A DNA stretch of 26,827 nt from CAYQTL01 sp964420405 (GCA_964420405.1 CAYQTL010000072.1:1-26827), one strand, 5' to 3'. Numbered from the stretch's first letter, positions 9,478 to 16,897 are shown. Numbers and translations: made by a program. The notes: generated by a model from the letters alone, not told the origin.

Positions 9478-9525
9478 GGAACGGCTCGGCTGTGGGGTTA
9501 CGGCGGTGGCGGCGTCGCGGTACCT

Positions 9526-10017
9526 TCAGGGTCCGACGGCGGTGAGGTCGGGGCCCGACCTCCGGCCGCGGGCGAGCACCGTCAACAGGCCCAGCACGTG
9601 GGCCTCGATCCGCTGGAGCGCCCAACCGGGCCGGGCGCTCGGGACGTCCGGCACGTCCCAGTAGCGGATCGCGTCCTCCCACTCGGGTACGCCGCACCGC
9701 ACGAGCGGTCGGTGCTCCGCCTCGTCGAGGGCGATGACGACGTCGGCGGCGACCAGGTCGGCGGGGTGGACCGCCTGCGGGAAGCGGACGGGGTAGGGCA
9801 GGTCGAGGCCCCGGACCAGCAGTCCCTCCACCACGTGGCGGCTGATCGGTCCGTCGTTGCGGGGGTCCAGGCGCAAGCCCCGCGACAGCGCCGCCGCCGC
9901 GAGCCCGGTCGCGCAGGCGTGGTGGTTGAACAGGATCTCCGCGAACCGGCTCCGATAGTAGTTGCCGGTGCACAGGAAGAGCACCGCGTGGTGCCCCGGT
10001 CGGGAGAACGGCGTCAT
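9526..10017 (-). CDS. Low-molecular-weight protein tyrosine phosphatase-like protein
   Basis: A 163-residue cytoplasmic protein with the LMW-PTP P-loop near its N-terminus: CTGNYYRSR, giving Cys16 and Arg22 in the C-X5-R arrangement that forms the phosphocysteine intermediate. Length suits the family. Asp121 and Asp124 in WDVPDVP are candidates for the general acid. The first Tyr-Tyr replaces the usual Ile-Cys of CTGNICRS, seen in a branch related to arsenate reductases, so tyrosine phosphatase versus arsenate-type activity is open. The ATG at 10017 is supported by GGAGG (complement of 10023-10027) 5 nt upstream. It is 106 nt upstream of the M4 gene on the same strand; that gap contains a possible promoter, so co-transcription is uncertain. 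Confidence 0.88.
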   Translation of the reverse strand: MTPFSRPGHHAVLFLCTGNYYRSRFAEILFNHHACATGLAAAALSRGLRLDPRNDGPISRHVVEGLLVRGLDLPYPVRFPQAVHPADLVAADVVIALDEAEHRPLVRCGVPEWEDAIRYWDVPDVPSARPGWALQRIEAHVLGLLTVLARGRRSGPDLTAVGP

Positions 10018-10081
10018 TGGGACCTCCGGTGTCCGAGATAGTGCTCGGATGTGAGGATGGTGTGGAGGGGGTGCCGTTGTC

Positions 10082-10200
10082 CTCCGATCCCGATCCGGAT
10101 GGTGACCGCGCTCCCCGGAGACGTCCCCGGTCCCCGCAGAGGCGGCGGCCTCGGGCATGCAGTCGGCTCTCGACGTGGTGCCACTACGGTTGGGATCGGG
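10082..10200. repeat. Left arm and outlying units of the GATCCC hexamer element
   Basis: CTCCGATCCCGATCC (10082-10096) is the exact reverse complement of 10243-10257 in the large array to its right. A further short piece, GGGATCGGG at 10192-10200, has the same unit. The rest of the spacer between the phosphatase and GYD genes (10018-10315) shows no reading frame I would support. Confidence 0.75.
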
Positions 10201-10223
10201 ACTCGGACGCGCACGATCTCGTC

Positions 10224-10257
10224 GGGATCGGGATCGGGATCGGGATCGGGATCGGAG
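10224..10257 (+). repeat. GGGATC hexamer array, five perfect units
   Basis: G3 tracts start at 10224, 10230, 10236, 10242 and 10248, each separated by ATC, then a GG at 10254. This is the cleanest array in the window and a canonical G-quadruplex motif on the + strand, ending 58 nt before the ATG of the GYD gene. Confidence 0.92.
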
Positions 10258-10280
10258 CATCGCATCACCCCCGGCCGGCG

Positions 10281-10289
10281 TGGGACAAT
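10281..10289 (+). promoter_or_regulatory. Putative extended -10 promoter of the GYD gene
   Basis: TGGGACAAT gives a TGn extension and a GACAAT -10 hexamer (four of six to TATAAT), 26 nt before the start codon. There is no good -35; the G-rich array lies immediately upstream, where a -35 or activator contact would be. Confidence 0.4.
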
Positions 10290-10315
10290 GGACGAAAACC
10301 CGTGGAGGTGGCGTG

Positions 10316-10618
10316 ATGCCGACGTTCGTGCTGATGACGAAGCTGGCGCCGGAGAGCGTCAAGGACGCCGCGGTCCGGCGGGCGATGGGCCGGGCGTGGC
10401 TCAACAAGGTCCAGTCCGCCTGCCCGGAGGTGCGCTGGATCGCGCACTACGCGATCCTCGGCCCGTACGACTTCATGGACATCTACGAGGCGCCGGCGGT
10501 GGACACGGCGCACAAGGTGTCTCTGATCTCCCGTGCGGAGGGCGCCGTCAGCGCCGAGAGCTGGCAGGCGATGGGGTACGACGACTTCCTGAAGCTGCTC
10601 GAGGAGGTCGAACCGTGA
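10316..10618 (+). CDS. GYD domain protein
   Basis: A 100-residue single-domain protein. The sequence matches the GYD family: an N-terminal strand (TFVLMTKL), a helix (residues about 12-34), a central LGPYDFMDIYEAP segment at 48-60 equivalent to the family's G-x-YD signature, and a final GYDDFLKLLEE helix. GYD proteins adopt a small ferredoxin-like fold and have no established biochemical role, so function is unassigned. The ATG at 10316 is supported by GGAGG at 10304-10308, 7 nt upstream; longer frames running into the hexamer array are artefacts of the repeat. It is monocistronic: a divergent gene lies upstream, and a hairpin overlaps its stop. Confidence 0.85.
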   Translation: MPTFVLMTKLAPESVKDAAVRRAMGRAWLNKVQSACPEVRWIAHYAILGPYDFMDIYEAPAVDTAHKVSLISRAEGAVSAESWQAMGYDDFLKLLEEVEP

Positions 10619-10643
10619 TTCCGCCCTCGGAGGCCGGAATCAC
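10615..10643 (+). terminator. Terminator-like hairpin overlapping the GYD stop codon
   Basis: GTGATTCCG (10615-10623) and CGGAATCAC (10635-10643) form a perfect 9-bp stem; the TGA stop (10616-10618) lies in the 5' arm. A T-rich tail GGGTTCTTCC follows at 10647-10656. It lies between convergent genes (GYD and parC), so it may stop transcription from both sides. Confidence 0.55.
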
Positions 10644-10678
10644 ATAGGGTTCTTCCAGCGGGGATCCTCTCGGCAGGG

Positions 10679-12670
10679 CTACTCGTCGAAAAGGCCGGGC
10701 TGGGTGTCGGCGTCTTCGGCCGGCGCTGGCTCCGGGTCGGGATCGCTCCCGGCTTTCACGGCAAAGCGGCGCATTCGCCGGATCCGGGCGACCGGTTTGG
10801 GTGCGAGCCGGCGGCCGCGGGCGCTGGTGCCCGTCTCCTCGAGCTCGGCGAGGTCGAAGGTGGCCTGGTGGACCCGCTGTCGCTTGCGCGGCACGAAGTC
10901 GAGCGTGAGCACGTCGTCGCAGTCGCCCTCCATCAGCAGGTCGACGCGGCCCTTGCGGTCCTTGATCAGCTCGTACTCCTTGTCGCGGATGAAGCTCCTG
11001 ATGTGGACCTTCTTGGCGTACGCCGTGCGGTCGTCGGAGCGGTACACCACGGTGAAGCGACGGCCCTCCTCCGGGTCGAGCAGACCGGCCCAGATCACCT
11101 TCTCTGGAATCAGGATCTTGGCCTCGGGTCCGACGACGCGGTAGGAGCCGTCCCGCGAGATCAGCAGGATCCTGTCGTACTCGGACGCGTGGAGCTCGAG
11201 CTTTCCCCCCTTGACGTCGGTACCGAAGAAACCCGTCTCGGGGTCGTAGGAGATCTTCAGGTTCTGGCGCGCCACCGACCGCACGTCGACCGCCTCGAAC
11301 GCGCTCATCTCGGTCCGCCGCGGGAACCGGGGACCGTACCTGTCGAGCAGGTAGCGCAGGTAGGCGACGGTGGTGGCGGTCAGCCTGCGAAGCTTGGCGC
11401 GAATCTCCCCGATGGCGGCGACGGTGGCCTCGACGTCGCGACGCTGCTTGCCGATGTCGAACCTGGAGATCCGCCGGATCGGGATGCCGAGAAGCCGCTC
11501 GAGGTCGTCGTCGGTCACCGGACGGGCGAGCTCGCCGAGGAACGGCTCGAGGCCGGTGCGGATCTCGGCGTGCACCGCCTCCTCCGTCTCCGCCTCCTCG
11601 ATCCGCGTGTAGACGCGGTTCTCGATGAAGATCCGCTCGAGGTCGAGCCAGTGCTTGCGGTCCTCCAGCGCACCCAGCTCGTGCTCGAGCTCGGCGCGCA
11701 GCAGCTCGCGCAACCGGTCCGTGAGGTAGCACAGCACCTCGCTCACGCCGAGCTCGACCGGCCGGCGGTCCTTGATCATGACCATGTTGGACGTGACCGA
11801 GAACTCGCAGTCGGTGTGGGCGAACAGCTGGGGGATGACCTCGTCGGCGTAGACGCCCCGTGGCAGCCCGATCTCGATCTCCACCCGGTCGGTCGTGAAG
11901 TCGTCGATCGAGCCGATCTTGACCTTGCCCTTCTGGGCGGCACCCTCGATCGACGCGATCAGGCTCTCGGTCGTGGTGCCGAACGGAATCTCGCGGATGA
12001 CGACCGTCTTGTCGTCCTTCTTCTCGATCCGGGCGCGGATCTTCACCTTGCCGCGGCCGTCGTCATACTCGCTCACGTCGGCGATGCCGCCGGTCGGGAA
12101 GTCCGGGTGGATCTCGATCGGTCGGTTCTCGAGGATCGCGATCTGTGCCTCGAGCAGCTCCGCGAGATTGTGGGGCAGGATCCGGGTCGACATCCCGACC
12201 GCGATCCCCTCCGCGCCCAGGGCCAGGATCACCGGGATCTTGGCGGGCAGCGCCACCGGCTCGCTGTTGCGCCCGTCGTAGCTCGGTCGGTACTCGGTCA
12301 GCGCCTTGCGGAACAGGGTCTCCTTGGCGAGGTCGGTCAGCCGGCACTCGATGTAGCGGGGTGCGGCGGCCGCATGGCCGGTGACGATGTTGCCGAAGTT
12401 GCCCTGCTTCTCGATGAACAGCTCTTTGTTGGCCAGCACCACCAGCGCGTCGCCGATGGAGGCGTCGCCGTGGGGGTGCAGCTTCATGGTCTCGCCGATG
12501 ACGTTGGCGACCTTGTGGAACTTGCCGTCGTCCATGCTGAACAGGGTCGCCAGGATGCGCCGCTGGACCGGCTTGAAGCCGTCGCGGATGTCCGGGATCG
12601 CCCGGTCGACGATCACGTAGGACGCGTACTCGATGAAGTTCTGCCCCATGAGGGGCTCGACGCGGGTCAT
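10679..12670 (-). CDS. parC: DNA topoisomerase IV subunit A-like (GyrA/ParC family)
   Basis: The DNA-cleaving subunit of a type IIA topoisomerase, paired with the ATPase subunit upstream. The 663-residue product opens with YASYVIVDRAIPDIRDGFKP, and has the winged-helix segment HKVANVIGETMKLHPHGDAS (residues about 52-71) and the catalytic Tyr106 in AAPRYIE. The short C-terminal domain lacks a recognisable GyrA-box, so topoisomerase IV (decatenation) fits better than gyrase; the sequence looks closest to Bacteroidetes-type ParC. If no other gyrase exists in the genome it could serve both roles. A disordered acidic tail (about 634-663, SDPDPEPAP) ends in QPGLFDE, which resembles a sliding-clamp-binding motif. 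ATG 12670 is used, with GGAGG 10 nt upstream. The 139-nt gap to parE holds G-rich arrays. Confidence 0.93.
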   Translation of the reverse strand: MTRVEPLMGQNFIEYASYVIVDRAIPDIRDGFKPVQRRILATLFSMDDGKFHKVANVIGETMKLHPHGDASIGDALVVLANKELFIEKQGNFGNIVTGHAAAAPRYIECRLTDLAKETLFRKALTEYRPSYDGRNSEPVALPAKIPVILALGAEGIAVGMSTRILPHNLAELLEAQIAILENRPIEIHPDFPTGGIADVSEYDDGRGKVKIRARIEKKDDKTVVIREIPFGTTTESLIASIEGAAQKGKVKIGSIDDFTTDRVEIEIGLPRGVYADEVIPQLFAHTDCEFSVTSNMVMIKDRRPVELGVSEVLCYLTDRLRELLRAELEHELGALEDRKHWLDLERIFIENRVYTRIEEAETEEAVHAEIRTGLEPFLGELARPVTDDDLERLLGIPIRRISRFDIGKQRRDVEATVAAIGEIRAKLRRLTATTVAYLRYLLDRYGPRFPRRTEMSAFEAVDVRSVARQNLKISYDPETGFFGTDVKGGKLELHASEYDRILLISRDGSYRVVGPEAKILIPEKVIWAGLLDPEEGRRFTVVYRSDDRTAYAKKVHIRSFIRDKEYELIKDRKGRVDLLMEGDCDDVLTLDFVPRKRQRVHQATFDLAELEETGTSARGRRLAPKPVARIRRMRRFAVKAGSDPDPEPAPAEDADTQPGLFDE

Positions 12671-12700
12671 CTCCGTCGATCCTCCGCCCTCTCCTCCGCT

Positions 12701-12727
12701 CCCGCTCCCGCTCCCGCTCCCGTTCCC
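12701..12727 (-). repeat. CCCGCT hexamer array in the parC leader (G-quadruplex on the mRNA strand)
   Basis: C3 tracts start at 12701, 12707, 12713, 12719 and 12725: three CCCGCT units, CCCGTT, then CCC. On the coding (minus) strand this is five G3 tracts with 3-nt loops, about 30 nt upstream of the parC ATG, so a parE-parC transcript would carry a potential RNA G-quadruplex just before the ribosome site. The layout (three units, CCCGTT, CCCG) is the same as at 6157-6183. Confidence 0.88.
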
Positions 12728-12768
12728 GACAGGGAGACGACCTCGTCCTGCCCACCGTCGGGAACGGG
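12719..12768. repeat. 12-bp inverted repeat in the parE-parC spacer
   Basis: CCCGTTCCCGAC (12719-12730) and GTCGGGAACGGG (12757-12768) are exact complements separated by 26 nt. The right arm continues into G tracts at 12760, 12766, 12772 and 12777, a second canonical G-quadruplex pattern, this time on the + strand. Hairpin and quadruplex forms would compete. Confidence 0.85.
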
Positions 12769-12809
12769 CGCGGGACGGGGAACCGGATCGGAGAACGCCC
12801 GGGGCGGTC

Positions 12810-14627
12810 TCATGCGATGTCCGCGATCAGCCGTTCGACGATGTACTCCCGGCGCTTGGGCGTGTTCTTGCCCATGTAGAAGTCGAGGGCCCGTTTGGCC
12901 TCGCCCAGGGAGCCGATGGTCACGGGCACCAGCCGGTCGTCGCTCGCGATGAACTGCTTGAACTCGGCCGGCGAGATCTCGCCGAGGCCCTTGAACCGGG
13001 TGACCTCGGCGCCGCGCAGGCGCTCGACGGCGGCGTCCCGCTCGGTCTCCGAGTAGCAGTAGACCGTCTCGGCGCGGTTGCGTACCCGGAACAGCGGCGT
13101 CTCGAGGATGAACAGATGCCGCTTGACGACCAGCTCCTCGAAGTACCGCAGGAAGTAGGTGAGGAGGAGGTTGCGGATGTGCATGCCGTCGACGTCGGCG
13201 TCCGTCGCGATCACGATCCGCTTGTACCGCAGACCCTCGACCCCGTCCTCGACGCCGAGCGCCCGCATGATGTTGTACAGCTCCTCGTTCTTGTACACCG
13301 CCTCGCGGCCGAGGCCGTGGGTGTTGAGCGGCTTGCCCTTGAGGGAGTAGATCGCCTGGGTCTGGACGTCGCGGGCCTGGATCATGGCGCCGCCGGCCGA
13401 GTCCCCCTCGGTCAGGAACAGGGTGGTCTCGTCGCGGCGGTCACCCCTGGCGTCGTCGAGGTGGACCTTGCAGTCGATCAGCTTGGGGATCCGGATGGCG
13501 ACCTTCTTGGCGCGCTCGCGGGCCTCCTTCTTGATCGCCGAAAGCTCCTTGCGGACGCGCTCGTTCTGCTTGACCTTGGCGACCAGCCTCTCCGCCGTGG
13601 CCGGCTGCTTGTGCAGCCAGAGCACCACCTGCTCCCGCACCGCGTTGACGACCCACGACCGGACCTCGGTGGAGCCCAGCTTGTTCTTGGTCTGCGACTC
13701 GAACACCGGGTCCTGCAGCTTCACCGCCACCGCGCCCACCAACCCGTCGCGCACGTCCTCGCCGGCGAAGCTCGCCTTGGCGAACTCGTTGACCCCCTTC
13801 AGGACGCCTTCGCGGAAGGCGCTCTGGTGGGTTCCGCCGTCGTTGGTGTACTGGCCGTTGACGAAGCTGTAGTAGGTCTCGCCGTAGGCGTGCGTGTGGG
13901 TGAAGGCGAACTCGAGGCGGTCGGTGCGGCAGTGCAGCGGCTCGTACATCGTCGCCTCGTCGCCGATCTCGTGCTCGAGCAGGTCGAGCAGGCCGTTCCT
14001 CGAGCGGAAGACGGCGCCGTTGTAGTGCAGCGACAGCCCGGCGTTGAGGAACGCGTAGTACCGCAGCCTGCTCTCGATGTACTCCTCGCGCCAGTCGTAG
14101 TCGGCGAAGATGTCAGCGTCGGGGATGAAACGAATGAAGGTTCCCGTGTCCGCCTTCGGGTCCGAGCCCGACTCCTCGGCCTTCTTGCGGCCGCGCTGGA
14201 ACAGCGCACGCTTGTACTTGCCGTCGCGGTAGGAGACGACCTCGAACTCGGCCGACAGGGCGTTGACGGCTTTGTTGCCGACCCCGTTCAACCCGACCGA
14301 GAACTGGAACACGTCGTCGTTGTACTTGCCGCCGGTGTTGATCTTGGAGACGCAGTCGACGACCTTGCCGAGCGGGATGCCGCGGCCGAAGTCGCGGACC
14401 CGGATCTCCGGTCCATGGCGCGTGATCTCCACCTTGCGCCCGTGGCCCATGATGAACTCGTCGACGGCGTTGTCGAGGACCTCCTTGAGCATGACGTAGA
14501 TGCCGTCCGCCGGGTTGGAGCCGTCGCCGATGCGGCCGATGTACATGCCGGTCCGCAGCCGGATGTGCTCCAGGGCGTCGAGCGTCTTGATCGCCTGCTC
14601 GTCGTACGCAACCTGCTTGCGCGCCAT
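12810..14627 (-). CDS. parE: DNA topoisomerase IV subunit B-like (GyrB/ParE family)
   Basis: The ATPase and TOPRIM subunit of a type IIA topoisomerase, 605 residues. GHKL ATP site: Glu49 and Asn53 in EVLDNAVDEF, DFGRGIP at 79-85 and GLNGVGNKAVNALS at 112-125. The transducer lysine loop is QTKNKLGS at 312-319. TOPRIM motifs are EGDSAGG (407-413) and DADVDGMHI (476-484); the core ends with KGLGE (546-550). The segment IYSLKGKPLNTHGL supports ParE of the Bacteroidetes-like type over GyrB, and there is no GyrB-specific insert. ATG 14627 gives a normal N-terminus. It lies upstream of parC in the same direction with a 139-nt gap, so the two are probably co-transcribed from the extended -10 promoter at 14661-14669. 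Confidence 0.94.
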   Translation of the reverse strand: MARKQVAYDEQAIKTLDALEHIRLRTGMYIGRIGDGSNPADGIYVMLKEVLDNAVDEFIMGHGRKVEITRHGPEIRVRDFGRGIPLGKVVDCVSKINTGGKYNDDVFQFSVGLNGVGNKAVNALSAEFEVVSYRDGKYKRALFQRGRKKAEESGSDPKADTGTFIRFIPDADIFADYDWREEYIESRLRYYAFLNAGLSLHYNGAVFRSRNGLLDLLEHEIGDEATMYEPLHCRTDRLEFAFTHTHAYGETYYSFVNGQYTNDGGTHQSAFREGVLKGVNEFAKASFAGEDVRDGLVGAVAVKLQDPVFESQTKNKLGSTEVRSWVVNAVREQVVLWLHKQPATAERLVAKVKQNERVRKELSAIKKEARERAKKVAIRIPKLIDCKVHLDDARGDRRDETTLFLTEGDSAGGAMIQARDVQTQAIYSLKGKPLNTHGLGREAVYKNEELYNIMRALGVEDGVEGLRYKRIVIATDADVDGMHIRNLLLTYFLRYFEELVVKRHLFILETPLFRVRNRAETVYCYSETERDAAVERLRGAEVTRFKGLGEISPAEFKQFIASDDRLVPVTIGSLGEAKRALDFYMGKNTPKRREYIVERLIADIA

Positions 14628-14660
14628 GACTTCCGGTCCGACCTCCCGTCTGACGCCGGC

Positions 14661-14669
14661 AGGATAGCA
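14661..14669 (-). promoter_or_regulatory. Putative extended -10 promoter of parE
   Basis: Read on the minus strand this is TGCTATCCT: a TGC extension plus TATCCT (four of six to TATAAT). It ends 33 nt before the parE ATG, giving a leader of about 27 nt. No -35 match is seen. Confidence 0.4.
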
Positions 14670-14838
14670 CGGCGGGGCGGCCGGAGCGGGCGGCGGCCCG
14701 GGGCCGGATCGCAGGTGGTAGGGGACGGGTCCCCGCGCGCCGCGGGGCGAGCCGGATCGGGGAATGGCGGGGTCGCGGACGCGGACGCGGGACGACCCCT
14801 GGCCGCGGCGTCGGCGTCGCGCTAGGTCTCACGGTGAG
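14670..14838. other. Spacer between divergent parE and secreted-protein promoters
   Basis: No gene is supported here. It contains two overlapping hairpins that cannot form together: GGGGAC/GTCCCC (14721-14726 with 14729-14734) and CCCCGCG/CGCGGGG (14731-14737 with 14741-14747). A short GCGGAC hexamer run (about 14774-14790) follows. Confidence 0.5.
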
Positions 14839-14867
14839 TTGGGTTTTCGCGTGACGGATGCTACACT
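14839..14867 (+). promoter_or_regulatory. Promoter of the secreted duplicated-domain protein gene
   Basis: TTGGGT (14839-14844) and TACACT (14862-14867) are separated by exactly 17 bp, and the -10 has a TG extension (14859-14860). This is the best housekeeping-type promoter in the window, with a leader of about 55-60 nt before the ATG at 14931. Confidence 0.6.
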
Positions 14868-14930
14868 CGCCCGGTGGAAATCCAGCCTACCGTGGTTCAT
14901 GGGGATCGTCCCGTCCGGAGGAGGAACGGC

Positions 14931-16484
14931 ATGAGACTGCAACGGCTGCTCGTGGTGGTCGCCGCGATCACGCTGATCGCGCCGCTGGCCGGAGCCCAGA
15001 ACCTGACGACCGTGTACAGCAACGACTTCGAGACCAGCGTCGGCCCGGAGTGGTCGAAGGACCGCCGGGCGACCACGCCCGCCGAGTACGACGACTTCCT
15101 CGGTCGGTTCGGCGGCGAGGCGGTGGCGCTCGACCTGTACGACCTGCCGCAGCACTGTGCCGTGACGGTCACTTTCGACCTCTACATCATCGGCTCGTGG
15201 GACGGTTCGGTCGGACCGCACGCCGGTCCCGACATCTGGGACATGAACGCGTCGACGCCGACCGACTGCTGCCCGGTCGAGAACCTGATCCACACCACCT
15301 TCGCCAACTGTGACTGCGACTTCCAGGCGTACCCCGACAACTATCCGGACGTGCACCTGCCGGGCCTGACCGGCGCCGCCCGCGTCGACACCCTCGGCTA
15401 CGACCAGGACGCGGTGTACGAGCTGAGCTACACCTTCTACCACGACGAGCCGGACCTGCGCCTGAGCTTCGCGGCGACGCCCAACCTGCAGGTGATGTCC
15501 GACGAGAGCTGGGGCATCGACAACATCGTGGTCGCGGTCGACCGCGACTCCTGCTGCCGCGCCAGCCGCAGGATGCCGGCCACCTACGGCCCGGGATCCC
15601 GGGTGCCGGTCGAGATCGAGGTGGTGCCGAACCGCGGCGTCGACGCGTGGGTCCTCGAGGAGGATCCCCCGGGCGACTTCAACATCTTCGCCATCAACGA
15701 CGGCGGTCTGGTCGACGACCGGACGGGTGTCGTCAAGTGGGGGCCGTTCTTCGGCGACCAGCCGCGGACCCTGACGTACACCGTCACGATGCCCCTCTGG
15801 CTCGGCGGCAATCCGCAGCCGCTCAACTTCAACGGCGTCATCACCGTCGACGGGGAGGCCGAGGCGGTGTGCGGCGACCGGACGATCGTCCCCGGCGACG
15901 TCCATCCCGCCGACATGGACGGCGACTTCATGATCTCCGACGACGAGCTGACGGCCTACGCGTCGGCGTGGCGCCGGGGCGAGGCATGGCCGGTGGAGCC
16001 GAGCCCGGTCCCGTCGAGCCTCGTCACCAACGCCGGCCTGATCTGGCGCGCGGGCGAGATCTACCGGTACGAGCCGACCTCCGCCCCGCCGTGGGTCCCC
16101 GAGACCGGTTTCACGGGCAAGAGCGGCGCCGTGGCGTCGAGCCTCGAACGGCACGACGGCGGCACCATCACGCTGACGCTCGTGGCGACGCCCGAAGCGG
16201 GCACGTTCGCCTACGTGGTGGAGGAGTCCGTTCCCGAGGGCTGGGCGGTGCAGGGCGTCGACGGCGACGGCCGCTACGACGCCGCGGCCCGGACCGTGCG
16301 CTTCGGACCGTTCTTCGACGACACCGCTCGCGAGCTGGGCTACACGCTGGCCGCGACGCCCCTCGCGTCGCCGCTCGACATGGTCGAGGGCGTGGCCGCG
16401 TTCGACGGCCGCGCCGTCGCCGTGGCCGGCAGCCGGATGCTCTCGGCCGGGTCCGCCGAGCGGGCACCGGTCAGCGCCGACTGA
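14931..16484 (+). CDS. Secreted protein with duplicated WGPFF-type domain and EF-hand-like loop
   Basis: A 517-residue exported protein: signal peptide about 1-22 (cleavage near GA-QN). Residues about 25-205 form a beta-rich, Cys-containing region that could be a lectin/LamG-like sandwich (CCPVEN at 113-118, CDCD at 127-130). Two copies of an unnamed domain follow: about 213-288 with VKWGPFFGDQPRTLTYTVTMP, and about 400-477 with VRFGPFFDDTARELGYTLAATP. Between them, DMDGDFMISDDEL (328-340) fits a calcium-binding EF-hand or dockerin-type loop with Asp328, Asp330, Asp332 and Glu339. No catalytic motif is recognised. ATG 14931 is chosen for GGAGGAGGA at 14917-14925; an upstream frame from 14874 lacks a ribosome site. 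It stands alone between a good promoter and a strong terminator. Possible surface or polysaccharide-binding role; unproven. Confidence 0.82.
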   Translation: MRLQRLLVVVAAITLIAPLAGAQNLTTVYSNDFETSVGPEWSKDRRATTPAEYDDFLGRFGGEAVALDLYDLPQHCAVTVTFDLYIIGSWDGSVGPHAGPDIWDMNASTPTDCCPVENLIHTTFANCDCDFQAYPDNYPDVHLPGLTGAARVDTLGYDQDAVYELSYTFYHDEPDLRLSFAATPNLQVMSDESWGIDNIVVAVDRDSCCRASRRMPATYGPGSRVPVEIEVVPNRGVDAWVLEEDPPGDFNIFAINDGGLVDDRTGVVKWGPFFGDQPRTLTYTVTMPLWLGGNPQPLNFNGVITVDGEAEAVCGDRTIVPGDVHPADMDGDFMISDDELTAYASAWRRGEAWPVEPSPVPSSLVTNAGLIWRAGEIYRYEPTSAPPWVPETGFTGKSGAVASSLERHDGGTITLTLVATPEAGTFAYVVEESVPEGWAVQGVDGDGRYDAAARTVRFGPFFDDTARELGYTLAATPLASPLDMVEGVAAFDGRAVAVAGSRMLSAGSAERAPVSAD

Positions 16485-16509
16485 GCGGCGGCCGCAACCG
16501 AGTCGACCG

Positions 16510-16540
16510 ACGGCGGGGGCGTGCCCCCGCCGTTGTTCGT
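16510..16540 (+). terminator. Intrinsic terminator after the duplicated-domain secreted protein
   Basis: ACGGCGGGGGC (16510-16520), a 2-nt loop, its exact complement (16523-16533), then TGTTCGT. The 11-bp stem and T-rich tail, 25 nt after the stop codon, make this the clearest terminator in the window. Confidence 0.75.
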
Positions 16541-16897
16541 CCATCCCCAGGATGGCCATGCGGTACCTCCCGCGTCCGCGTCCGCGCGTCCGTGCCGCGT
16601 CCGTGCCCGATGGAGCGGCAGCGACAGCGACAGGGCCCGCGGCAGATGGCAGCGACAGCGGCAGCGACGGTGGTGACCGGGATCACGGAGGTCGCCTCGG
16701 GGTCCCGGCTCCGATCCCGATCCCGATGACCGACGACCCGAGTTCAGCTGCAGCGGCGGCGTCCGCCCATGGGCGACTCCGGTCGCGCCCTTCGCGTGTC
16801 CGCGTCCGTCCCCGATGCAGCGTCACGGACAGCGGCAGCGCCGTCCCTGTCCCTGCGACTGGAGCTGCCACTGCCGCCGGCTCGTGGAGCGTCCGCC
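16541..16897. repeat. Repeat-filled spacer (CCGCGT, AGCGAC and CCCGAT hexamers, shared 40-nt unit)
   Basis: No gene is supported in this spacer before the M48 stop. In order: a degenerate CCGCGT run (about 16570-16610); AGCGAC/AGCGGC units (about 16618-16668); a 40-nt unit at 16669-16708 that recurs at 26785-26824 with 34 of 40 positions identical by my alignment; CCCGAT units with C3 tracts at 16704, 16716 and 16722; and a diverged GGACAGCGGCAGC piece near 16830. Its composition strongly resembles the spacer at the right end of the window. Confidence 0.8.

Noticed and set aside
10224..10257. CRISPR array
   Set aside because: Units are 6 bp with no spacers and no cas genes nearby.
10014..10268. 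Small frames with Asp-Pro, Gly-Ile or Ser-Arg dipeptide runs over the hexamer array
   Set aside because: A 6-nt repeat codes for a dipeptide repeat in every frame; there is no ribosome site or non-repeat coding part.
12633..14825. A 730-codon + strand frame opposite parE, and a similar one (10868-12952) opposite parC
   Set aside because: Both are low-complexity mirror images of well-supported topoisomerase genes with no motifs of their own.
16541..16897. Protein-coding region across the repeat-rich spacer (frames rich in Ser-Arg and Ala-Thr)
   Set aside because: Frames follow the repeats, the two copies of the 40-nt unit differ at all codon positions, and there is no ribosome site.
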